Shown here: piece by piece, positions 57,800-64,000 of the stretch
How the letters are laid out: the number at the start of each line of letters is the position of its first letter
How positions within the stretch are numbered: position 1 is the first letter of the stretch
Assembly: GCF_000974805.1 (NCBI RefSeq)
Contig: NZ_BBQZ01000002.1
Location: forward strand, 313,510-377,509
Direction of reading: 5' to 3'
Source of the DNA: Demequina salsinemoris
GTDB lineage: Bacteria > Actinomycetota > Actinomycetes > Actinomycetales > Demequinaceae
Length of the DNA stretch: 64,000 nucleotides
The notes under the pieces: model-generated
The model's database searches: none
What the model was told of the DNA's origin: nothing
Seen by the model: the letters and a program-made list of their open reading frames with translations, nothing else
Program-made: the position numbers and the translations under genes

Positions 57800-58996
57800 G
57801 TGGAGCCACCGACCCGTGAAGCGCGCCCGCCGCGCTCCGTGCTGATCCTCGCCTCCACGTATCCGCGGTGGGCCGGTGACAGTGTGCCGTCGTTCGTCGC
57901 GCAGTACGCCGCGCAGCTGCGCGACGCGGGGCTCGAGGTCACGGTGCTCGCCCCCCACCACGAGGGTGCCGCGCGGGCCGAGACCGTCGACGGCATCCGG
58001 ATCGGGCGCTTCCGCTACTGGTGGCCTGCCTCGGGGCAGGACATCGCCTACGGGCAGTACGGGCGCGCGCGCCTCGGGGCGCTCAAGGGCGCCTGCTACA
58101 CGCTCGCGCAGATCGTCGCGACGGCACGTTCCGCGCGCGGCAGCGACGTCGTCAACGCCCACTGGCTCGTGCCCCAGGGCTTCGCGGCCGCGGTCGCGAC
58201 GCTCGTCGTGCGTCGTCCGCTCGTCGTCACCGTCCACGGAGGAGACGTCTTCACGCTCCGTGGGGCGCTCGCCACGCGTCTCAAGCGATGGACGCTCGGC
58301 CGCGCCCGGATCGTCGTCGTGAACAGCTCGGCGACCCGAGCGGTCTGCCAGGACCTGCGCAACCGGGACTACCGCATCGTCCCCATGGGCGTTCCCGACC
58401 GCTTCTCCGTCGCTCGCCCCGCCGCCCCCGCGAGCCCTCTGCGACTCCTGTTCGTCGGCCGGCTGGCCGACGGCAAGGGCGCGGACGATGCGGTCGCCGG
58501 GCTGGCCGCGGCGGTCGCCTCAGGCGTCGACGCGACTCTCACCATCGCGGGCTCAGGACCCGAGAGGGAGCGTCTCGACGAGGTCGCGGCGTCGCTCGGC
58601 GTCGCCGAGCGGGTCTCTTACGCCGGGTGGGTGGATCCGGTGGAGCTTCCCGGCCTCTACGCGGAGTCGGACGTGCTCCTCGCTCCGTCGACGATGACGG
58701 CCTCGGGATGGCAAGAGGCCTTCGGGCTGGTGCTCGTCGAGGCCGGGCTCGCCGGCATCCCCACGATCGCGACGCGCAGCGGGGGCATCCCGGACGTGGT
58801 CGCCGACGGCGAGACGGGGATCCTCGTGGACGAGCATCGTCCCGATCAGATCGCGAGCGCGATCGCTGCCCTCGCGGGCGACCCGCAGCGGCGTCGGGCC
58901 ATGGGCGATGCGGCGAGGCGCAGGGCGGGGGAGTCCTTCACGTGGGAGGCGGTCCTGCCGCGGCACGTCGCGGCGCTGACGGATGCGGGTCAGTAG
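57800..58996 (+). CDS. Glycosyltransferase family 4
   Basis: 398 aa GT-B enzyme. N-terminal LILASTYPRWAGDSVPSFV and HWLVPQGFA; C-terminal nucleotide-sugar site with LLFVGRLADGKGADDAV, TIAGSGPERERL and the EAFGLVLVEAGLAGIP glutamate motif. It probably acts on lipid-linked or cell-surface glycans. TAGGGT (57788-57793) is 6 nt before the GTG start (leaderless). Its end overlaps the convergent sulfotransferase by 7 bp. Confidence 0.92.
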   Translation: MEPPTREARPPRSVLILASTYPRWAGDSVPSFVAQYAAQLRDAGLEVTVLAPHHEGAARAETVDGIRIGRFRYWWPASGQDIAYGQYGRARLGALKGACYTLAQIVATARSARGSDVVNAHWLVPQGFAAAVATLVVRRPLVVTVHGGDVFTLRGALATRLKRWTLGRARIVVVNSSATRAVCQDLRNRDYRIVPMGVPDRFSVARPAAPASPLRLLFVGRLADGKGADDAVAGLAAAVASGVDATLTIAGSGPERERLDEVAASLGVAERVSYAGWVDPVELPGLYAESDVLLAPSTMTASGWQEAFGLVLVEAGLAGIPTIATRSGGIPDVVADGETGILVDEHRPDQIASAIAALAGDPQRRRAMGDAARRRAGESFTWEAVLPRHVAALTDAGQ

Positions 58997-59916
58997 CCCC
59001 ATTCGGTCACGAGGTCGCGGCCCAGGAGATCGGACACGTAGAGCACCTCGTCGAGGAGCTCTCGCTGGAGGTCCTCGCGGATGTCTGCGGACACCGGGTC
59101 ACGCGTCGCGTCCTTCATGAGCGCGGGCTCGACGAAGCGCTTCTGGAGCTCGGTGTATCTCCGGTTGCCGAGGATGGCCCGGACGGGACGCTTCACGGCG
59201 TCCGAGCGCACGATCGCGTTGAGGGTCGTCGAGCGCGGAGCCTTCGACTCGTGCACGCCACGGAACTCCGGGCGGAAGCCCGTGTCCGCGACGTCGAGAT
59301 GCGTGAGGATGCGTCCGTACAGGTCATCGGGATCGTCACGCAGATCGGTGGTGAGCGCGACGAGGACGCGGTCGCGTCCGAAGACGTCGAAGTAGCGCTC
59401 AAGCTGCTCGCGGAAGCGCGTGCGCTCTCGGTAGAGGAGCAGCGAGGGGACGGGGGCCCGCGGCGGCACGTCTCGGCCCGCGGCCCGCGCCGGTTCGGCG
59501 CTGAGCGCCTCACGAAGATCTGCGAGGTCCTCGACCGACTCGTTCACGTACTGCTGGTGGAGGGACGCGATCATGGCCACGGGCTCACGGATGAGGGCGA
59601 CGATGCGGGCCTCGGCGTTGTGCTCGTGGATCCGGCTTGCCGCCGAACGCGAGTACAGGTTCCACGTCGACGCGTCTCCCCGCAGCTGGTCCGCCGTGGC
59701 CGCTGCGAAGCACGCCGCGTAGTCCGACTCGGAGGCGACCGAGACCTTGCGGGTGTCGCCGTGAGCGGCGACGCTCTCCTCGATGAGGTCCGAGGCCATC
59801 CAGGCGGGCTCCTTGGGCACGGCCATCGAGATCTCGGGGTGCTCGTCCAGGAACGTGGCGAGCGCTGTGGTCCCGGACTTCGGCTGCCCGACGATGAAGA
59901 AGTCCACGGGGCGCAT
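58990..59916 (-). CDS. Sulfotransferase family protein
   Basis: 308 aa. PAPS-binding PSB loop in FFIVGQPKSGTTALATFLDEHP and the 3'-phosphate site in ARIVALIREPVAMIASLHQQY. Enzymes of this family sulfate glycans or other acceptors; with a glycosyltransferase and a flippase-like protein adjacent, a sulfated surface glycan is possible. ATG 59916 is used; a much longer in-frame opening runs through the tRNA genes and is an artefact. Confidence 0.9.
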   Translation of the reverse strand: MRPVDFFIVGQPKSGTTALATFLDEHPEISMAVPKEPAWMASDLIEESVAAHGDTRKVSVASESDYAACFAAATADQLRGDASTWNLYSRSAASRIHEHNAEARIVALIREPVAMIASLHQQYVNESVEDLADLREALSAEPARAAGRDVPPRAPVPSLLLYRERTRFREQLERYFDVFGRDRVLVALTTDLRDDPDDLYGRILTHLDVADTGFRPEFRGVHESKAPRSTTLNAIVRSDAVKRPVRAILGNRRYTELQKRFVEPALMKDATRDPVSADIREDLQRELLDEVLYVSDLLGRDLVTEWGY

Positions 59917-59923
59917 GAGCGCC

Positions 59924-59933
59924 AGTCTAGGGT
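59924..59933. promoter_or_regulatory. Overlapping divergent -10 boxes (bidirectional leaderless promoter)
   Basis: Plus-strand TAGGGT (59928-59933) lies 7 nt before the GTG of the membrane protein. Minus-strand TAGACT (59924-59929) lies 7 nt before the ATG of the sulfotransferase. The two hexamers share two bases at a CTAG palindrome. Confidence 0.55.
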
Positions 59934-59940
59934 GGTCGCC

Positions 59941-60936
59941 GTGACAGGAAGCGAAGCTGGGCCTGAGATGAATCCGGTCGAGGACGCAGGCGGCAAGCCC
60001 GCGGGCCGGAGCGTGCGGCGCGTGGCGGTCAGGTGGCTGTTCTACCTCGCGATCGTGGTGGCGTTCGGCTGGTTCGTCTGGACCGTGGACTGGGCGTCGC
60101 TCGAGGGGCTCCAGGTGGGCTGGGGCTGGGTCGTCGCCGCCACCGCGGTCTCGCTCGCCTTCCGCTATCTCGGCGTGCTCGTGTGGCGCGTCGTCCTGGC
60201 CCGACTCGGGGCCCGCGACCTGCCCCCGTTCCGCGCGATGTCCGACATCTACGCGAAGGCCTGGCTCGCGCGCTACATCCCGGGCACCGTCCCGTGGATC
60301 GCGGGCAAGATCTACATGGCCGCCGAGCATGGCATCTCCAAGTCGAGGCTCGCGGTGTCGACCCTCGTCGAGGCCGCCGCTCAGGTGGTCGCCGTCGGGA
60401 CGGTCTCGCTGACGCTGCTCGCCGTGGACCCCCGCATCGGCGAGGTGTCGCCCACCCTGCGCCTCGTCGTGGCCGTCGGCGCCGCGTTGGGCCTCGTCAC
60501 GATGACGCCGCCCGTGTTCAACCGGGTGCTGCGGCTCGGCTTCCGTGTGCTCCGCCGCCAGGCGCCCGAGCGGATCGGCTGGGCGGTGGTCCGGGACTCG
60601 CTGGGGCTGTACGCCGTCGGAGCCGTCCTGTCGGGTGTCGCCTACGCGCTGCTCATGCGCTCGCTCGTGCCTTCCACCACCGCCGCCGACATGCTCTTCC
60701 TCGTCGGCGCGTTCGGCTTCTCCGGCGTGGTGGGGATGCTGACGCCGCTCGTGCCGAGCGGCCTGGGCACGCGCGACGCCACGCAGTTCGCACTCCTGCT
60801 CGTGGTCCTGCCGGCCTCGACAGCATCCCTGGTGGTGCTCGCGAGCCGCGTGTGGTCGGCGCTCGTCGACGTGCTCTTCTGGGCGATCGCCGTCGCGCTC
60901 GAGCGTGCGCGACGCGGGGGAGCGGGGGCAGCGTAG
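59941..60936 (+). CDS. Lysylphosphatidylglycerol synthase-like/flippase-like membrane protein (UPF0104)
   Basis: 331 aa. About eight hydrophobic helices from residue 30; family features are ARYIPGTVPWIAGKIYMA and the C-terminal LTPLVPSGLGTRDATQFALL. This is the membrane domain of the LPG synthase transmembrane family without the aminoacyl transferase domain, usually linked to flipping of lipid-linked sugars. GTG 59941 follows TAGGGT by 7 nt; ATG 59968 is an alternative start. A terminator follows the stop. Confidence 0.86.
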   Translation: MTGSEAGPEMNPVEDAGGKPAGRSVRRVAVRWLFYLAIVVAFGWFVWTVDWASLEGLQVGWGWVVAATAVSLAFRYLGVLVWRVVLARLGARDLPPFRAMSDIYAKAWLARYIPGTVPWIAGKIYMAAEHGISKSRLAVSTLVEAAAQVVAVGTVSLTLLAVDPRIGEVSPTLRLVVAVGAALGLVTMTPPVFNRVLRLGFRVLRRQAPERIGWAVVRDSLGLYAVGAVLSGVAYALLMRSLVPSTTAADMLFLVGAFGFSGVVGMLTPLVPSGLGTRDATQFALLLVVLPASTASLVVLASRVWSALVDVLFWAIAVALERARRGGAGAA

Positions 60937-60971
60937 CGGCACGAGCGCAACTCCCGTCTCGGGAGACGACG

Positions 60972-60999
60972 AAGGCCCCCGGCGTCCGCCGGGGGCCTT
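60972..60999. terminator. Bidirectional terminator between the membrane protein gene and the tRNA cluster
   Basis: AAGGCCCCCGGCG pairs with GCCGGGGGCCTT around a TCC loop. It serves the rightward gene and the leftward tRNAs (TTCGTCGTC tail on the minus strand). Confidence 0.85.
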
Positions 61000-61004
61000 A
61001 TGCG

Positions 61005-61079
61005 TGGTGGGCGATACTGGGATCGAACCAGTGACCTCTTCCGTGTCAGGGAAGCGCGCTACCGCTGCGCCAATCGCCC
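61005..61079 (-). tRNA. tRNA-Val (GAC), copy 1
   Basis: Acceptor GGGCGAT/ATCGCCC, D arm, anticodon stem CTTCC/GGAAG with loop CTGACAC, T arm CTGGTTCGATCCCAG, and encoded CCA. The sequence is identical to the copy at 61389-61463. Confidence 0.97.
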
Positions 61080-61102
61080 GTGCGACCGGGTCGCAACCTG
61101 CG

Positions 61103-61175
61103 AGCGGACGACGGGACTCGAACCCGCGACCCTCACCTTGGCAAGGTGATGCTCTACCAACTGAGCCACGTCCGC
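61103..61175 (-). tRNA. tRNA-Gly (GCC), copy 1
   Basis: Acceptor GCGGACG/CGTCCGC, anticodon stem TCACC/GGTGA with loop TTGCCAA, T arm with GGTTCGAACCC. CCA is not encoded. Identical to the copy at 61573-61645. The 190 bp after it show only a terminator, no gene. Confidence 0.97.
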
Positions 61176-61365
61176 GCGGCCCGTACTGCGTTTCGGGCCG
61201 GGGAATAGTATGCCCGATCCCGAGGCCCTCTGGTGACAACTCGATGAAATCGGCGTGTCCTGGCGTCCCGCGGCGTCGTCTCGTATCGGAGGCCGAGACC
61301 TGGGAGGCGGCGCATCGTCGAGGGGCGCCCGCATCGTCCTCGCAGGGGAACGACGAAGGCCCCCG

Positions 61366-61383
61366 GCTTCTGCCGGGGGCCTC
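61366..61383 (-). terminator. Terminator of the Gly-Cys-Val tRNA unit
   Basis: Hairpin of AGGCCCCCGGC and GCCGGGGGCCT with a TTCT loop, followed on the minus strand by TTCGTCGTT. It is nearly identical to the terminator after copy 1. Confidence 0.8.
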
Positions 61384-61388
61384 ATGTC

Positions 61389-61463
61389 TGGTGGGCGATA
61401 CTGGGATCGAACCAGTGACCTCTTCCGTGTCAGGGAAGCGCGCTACCGCTGCGCCAATCGCCC
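61389..61463 (-). tRNA. tRNA-Val (GAC), copy 2
   Basis: Same sequence as 61005-61079, including the encoded CCA; anticodon loop CTGACAC. Last gene of the leftward Gly-Cys-Val unit. Confidence 0.97.
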
Positions 61464-61468
61464 GTGCG

Positions 61469-61539
61469 AGGTGGGTACGGGATTCGAACCCGTGTATACG
61501 GCTTTGCAGGCCGCTGCCTCGCCTCTCGGCCAACCCACC
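61469..61539 (-). tRNA. tRNA-Cys (GCA)
   Basis: Acceptor GGTGGGT/ACCCACC, discriminator U, anticodon loop CTGCAAA, T arm with GGTTCGAATCC. CCA is not encoded. Only copy in the window. Confidence 0.97.
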
Positions 61540-61572
61540 GTGGTGACCAACGAGTTGGCCTGAAGAACTCCG

Positions 61573-61645
61573 AGCGGACGACGGGACTCGAACCCGCGAC
61601 CCTCACCTTGGCAAGGTGATGCTCTACCAACTGAGCCACGTCCGC
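61573..61645 (-). tRNA. tRNA-Gly (GCC), copy 2
   Basis: Same sequence as 61103-61175. It is the first gene of the leftward Gly-Cys-Val unit. Confidence 0.97.
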
Positions 61646-61773
61646 GTGTCTGGGCTGTTGCCCTGACAGGAAGAAAACCTTAGCGGAAACATCAGTGCAA
61701 CACCAAATCGCGAGCCGCTCGTGCGGGGCGGCGCAGCGTCCCACGCACGGCCGGCCCCGCTAGCGTAGGTCCG

Positions 61774-62874
61774 GTGGAATGGAACGACGACGGCAGACGG
61801 CTCGGCAGCGCCGAGTTCCGGGGGCTCACCGCCTCCGAGCCGGTCGAGCACATCGACGCGACGGTCGACGGGCATCGGCTCGCGGAGGGCGGGCTGTGGG
61901 TCGTCGTTGGGAGCTTCGAGGGCAGGGTCGACGCGTGGCGCTTCGCTCGCGCCGAGCATGTGACCCCGCGCGCGGAGCCGTCGGCGCCGCGGCGCCCGTG
62001 GAGCGGCCCTTCGGCCACGGACTGGCGCACGTCGCTCGACCGCGACGCCTACGTCGCCGGCGTCGAGGCGATCCGACGCGACATCCGCGACGGCGAGGCG
62101 TATCAGGTGAACCTCTGCAGGGTGCTGTCCGCGCCGCTGCCGTCGCCGTCGCCGGGCCCGGACGCCGTCGCGCTGTCGGAGCGGCTCGCGCGGGGCAACC
62201 CCGCGCGCTACGCCGCGCGCATCGTGATCCCGCGCACCGAGACGATGCCGGGGGCCTGGGTGGTCTCGGCATCGCCCGAGTCGTACCTGTCGGTCACGGG
62301 CGGGACGATGCGGTCGTCGCCCATCAAGGGAACGGCCGCGCCGGGCGAGCGCATGCTCGACAAGGACGTGGCGGAGAACGTGATGATCACCGACCTGGTG
62401 CGCAACGACCTGGCGCATGTCGCCCGTCCCGGGACGATCGCGGTGCCCGAGCTCCTCGGGGAGCACGAGCATCCGGGGCTCACGCATCTTCAGTCGACCG
62501 TCGAGGCCGAGCTCGACGACCGTCACGACTGGACCGCCGAGATGTGGCCCGACCTGCTGGCGGGAACCTTTCCGCCCGGCTCGGTCTCGGGCGCGCCCAA
62601 GTCCTCTGCCCTCAGGATCATCGCGAGGGAGGAGACGGAGCCGCGTGGGCCCTACTGCGGTGCGATCGGCTGGATCGACGCCGACGCGCGCCGTGCCGAG
62701 CTCGCCGTGGGGATCCGCACCTTCTGGTGGGACGATGCCGCGGGCGGCACGCTGCGCTTCGGCACCGGGGCCGGCATCACGTGGGGGTCGGATCCCGCGG
62801 GGGAGTGGGAGGAGACCGCGCTCAAGGCGCGTCGCTTGATCGGCCTCGCCTCTGCCGACAGAATGTCCCAATGA
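61774..62874 (+). CDS. pabB: Aminodeoxychorismate synthase component I (chorismate-binding)
   Basis: 366 aa. With glutamine or ammonia it makes 4-amino-4-deoxychorismate for folate. Chorismate-enzyme motifs: IRDGEAYQVNLCR, SSPIKGTAAPG (PIKGT, as in PabB), DLVRNDLAHVA, GTFPPGSVSGAPK and GAIGWIDAD. The N-terminal domain is shortened compared with TrpE. TAGCGT (61761-61766) is 7 nt before the GTG start. Paired with the lyase gene downstream, supporting PabB over TrpE. Confidence 0.92.
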   Translation: MEWNDDGRRLGSAEFRGLTASEPVEHIDATVDGHRLAEGGLWVVVGSFEGRVDAWRFARAEHVTPRAEPSAPRRPWSGPSATDWRTSLDRDAYVAGVEAIRRDIRDGEAYQVNLCRVLSAPLPSPSPGPDAVALSERLARGNPARYAARIVIPRTETMPGAWVVSASPESYLSVTGGTMRSSPIKGTAAPGERMLDKDVAENVMITDLVRNDLAHVARPGTIAVPELLGEHEHPGLTHLQSTVEAELDDRHDWTAEMWPDLLAGTFPPGSVSGAPKSSALRIIAREETEPRGPYCGAIGWIDADARRAELAVGIRTFWWDDAAGGTLRFGTGAGITWGSDPAGEWEETALKARRLIGLASADRMSQ

Positions 62875-63743
62875 TTCCCGTTGCCTGGATCGATGGCGCC
62901 CTTCAGGACCCGGCGTCGCCCGCGCTCGCGCCTATCGACCACGGCGTGACCGTCGGCGACGGTGTGTTCGAGACCCTCGAGGTCCGCCAGGGCGCCGCAT
63001 TCGCGCTGACCCGCCACCTGCATCGCCTCGCCTACTCCGCGGAGCGCATGATGCTCAAGGGGTTGGATCTCGATCTCGTGCGGCGGGGCGTCGGCGAGGC
63101 GCTCGCCGAGGCGGGCGACGAGGCGACGCGCGTGCGCATCACCGTCACCTCGGGTCCCGGGCCCATGAGCTCGGTGCGCGGCGAGGGTCCGCTCAGGGTC
63201 ATCGTCATCGTCGCCGGTGGACCCGCCCCGGCGCGCTGCCGGGCCGTGCGCTCGCCGTGGCGTCGCAACGAGCGCTCCGCGGTCGCGGGAGTGAAGTCGA
63301 CCTCGTACGCCGAGAATGCGGTGATGGCCGCCTACGCCGCATCCAAGGGCGCCGACGAGGCGATCATGGCGAACACGCACGGACACCTCTGCGAGGGCAC
63401 GGGGACGAACGTGTTCCTCGAGAAGGACGGCGAGATCGTGACCCCGCCGCTCGCCTCGGGATGCCTGGCCGGGATCACCCGCGGGCTGCTCCTCGAATGG
63501 GGTGCGCGGTCGGGGATCCCCGTGCGCGTCGCCGCGCCGGGCGAGCTCGAGATGAGCGTGCTCGACGACGTCCTCCAGGGGGAGGCGCACCTTGCAGTCA
63601 CCTCGTCGACCCGCGGCCTCCAGCATGTCGAGATCCTCGATGGCGTCGAGCTCGCGCCTGGCCGGCTGCTGGAACGGCTGAGCGGCGTCTACACGGCCGC
63701 GGCCGACGCGGATCTGGACCCTGCACCTCCGAGGTCCAAATAG
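62871..63743 (+). CDS. pabC: Aminotransferase class IV, aminodeoxychorismate lyase
   Basis: 290 aa PLP enzyme that releases pyruvate from aminodeoxychorismate to give p-aminobenzoate. The PLP lysine is in VAGVKSTSYAENAVMA; fold-type IV motifs GVTVGDGVFETL and EGTGTNVFLEKDG, and the C-terminal SSTRGLQHV. The ATG overlaps the pabB stop (ATGA). A D-amino-acid or branched-chain aminotransferase role is possible from the family, but the operon favours PabC. Confidence 0.9.
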   Translation: MIPVAWIDGALQDPASPALAPIDHGVTVGDGVFETLEVRQGAAFALTRHLHRLAYSAERMMLKGLDLDLVRRGVGEALAEAGDEATRVRITVTSGPGPMSSVRGEGPLRVIVIVAGGPAPARCRAVRSPWRRNERSAVAGVKSTSYAENAVMAAYAASKGADEAIMANTHGHLCEGTGTNVFLEKDGEIVTPPLASGCLAGITRGLLLEWGARSGIPVRVAAPGELEMSVLDDVLQGEAHLAVTSSTRGLQHVEILDGVELAPGRLLERLSGVYTAAADADLDPAPPRSK

Positions 63744-63767
63744 CCGCTATAGTGGTATCCGCTCACC

Positions 63768-63839
63768 GGGCGATTGGCGCAGGGGTAGCGCGCTTCCTTC
63801 ACACGGAAGAGGTCACTGGTTCGATCCCAGTATCGCCCA
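63768..63839 (+). tRNA. tRNA-Val (CAC)
   Basis: Anticodon loop TTCACAC. It differs from the tRNA-Val (GAC) genes at three positions only. CCA is not encoded (ACCG follows). Confidence 0.97.
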
Positions 63840-63847
63840 CCGAACAC

Positions 63848-63877
63848 GAGGGCCCTCGGCATCCGCCGAGGGCCCTC
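63848..63877 (+). terminator. Terminator of tRNA-Val (CAC)
   Basis: GAGGGCCCTCGGC pairs with GCCGAGGGCCCTC around an ATCC loop. The last 120 bp of the window show no gene; GATAGGACGG and a final GGGGGGAG may belong to a gene starting beyond the edge. Confidence 0.85.
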
Positions 63878-64000
63878 GTCGCGTCTCCGGGCGCGGCGAA
63901 TCGCGCTCGATCTGTCGCAGGTGCGATCCTGCTTGTGCTCACATGTCGGGCGCGGTGTGCGATAGGACGGTCATAGGTACATCTACCGGGGGGAGCAGCT

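Noticed and set aside
61176..61365. Gap between the two tRNA units as a hidden small gene
   Set aside because: Open frames there merge with tRNA sequence and lack a ribosome binding site; it looks like duplicated spacer.
59917..61533. Long N-terminal extension of the sulfotransferase frame
   Set aside because: It runs through tRNA genes and a terminator; the family starts at ATG 59916.
61005..61645. tRNA cluster as a mobile-element attachment site
   Set aside because: No integrase or direct repeat of a tRNA 3' end beyond the whole-gene copies is present; flanks are housekeeping genes.

Overview
The window is a gene-dense stretch of chromosome from a high-GC Gram-positive actinobacterium. 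Several families are restricted to or typical of Actinobacteria: SepH, a PknL kinase next to an Rv2175c-type regulator, DUF4193, DUF3000, DUF3159, DUF4192 and DUF5998. A complete sugar PTS, GH1 6-phospho-beta-glucosidase and TreY/TreZ suggest a Micrococcales member (Cellulomonas/Demequina-like); that placement is inference. No prophage, insertion sequence or CRISPR array was seen.

Layout. 1-5100: cell-wall and signalling block (PASTA kinase, LysM lytic transglycosylase, Rv2175c-like DNA-binding protein, polyprenyl diphosphate synthase). 5200-8500: a frameshifted DUF4192 gene, the principal sigma factor with an unusual leader and start, and a small exported protein. 8570-13860: a large LuxR-type ATPase regulator, an EamA exporter, a small membrane protein and an acetyltransferase. 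13950-20330: type IIA topoisomerase subunits B and A, convergent and separated by a ThrE-type exporter. 20450-30430: housekeeping operons (DUF5998/phosphodiesterase, SepH, inositol monophosphatase, DUF4193-dut-OB fold-DUF3159, two TrkA proteins, an APC permease and an RNA methyltransferase). 30500-41710: central metabolism (aconitase, DXS, RNase D, 6-phosphogluconate dehydrogenase, an ATP-grasp ligase, a ZapE-like ATPase). 41730-49620: esterase, TreY/TreZ, Ohr with a divergent TetR regulator, and a FucO-like dehydrogenase.

49700-56735 is the most interesting region: a complete beta-glucoside PTS regulon. ptsH-ptsI runs leftward; a beta-glucoside EIIBCA, a BglG/LicT antiterminator, a stand-alone EIIB-like protein and a 6-phospho-beta-glucosidase run rightward. 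The 453-bp gap between the two arms holds divergent promoters, and each transcript begins with a BglG-type ribonucleic antiterminator (RAT) overlapping an intrinsic terminator. The general PTS proteins and the specific transporter therefore appear to be controlled by one antitermination switch encoded inside the regulon.

56800-64000: an oxidoreductase, a glycosyltransferase, a sulfotransferase and a flippase-like membrane protein, then a five-gene tRNA cluster (Gly-Cys-Val, Gly-Val) on the minus strand, pabB-pabC, and a further tRNA-Val. Many genes have a TANNNT -10 box 6-8 nt before a GTG/ATG start, the signature of leaderless mRNAs.
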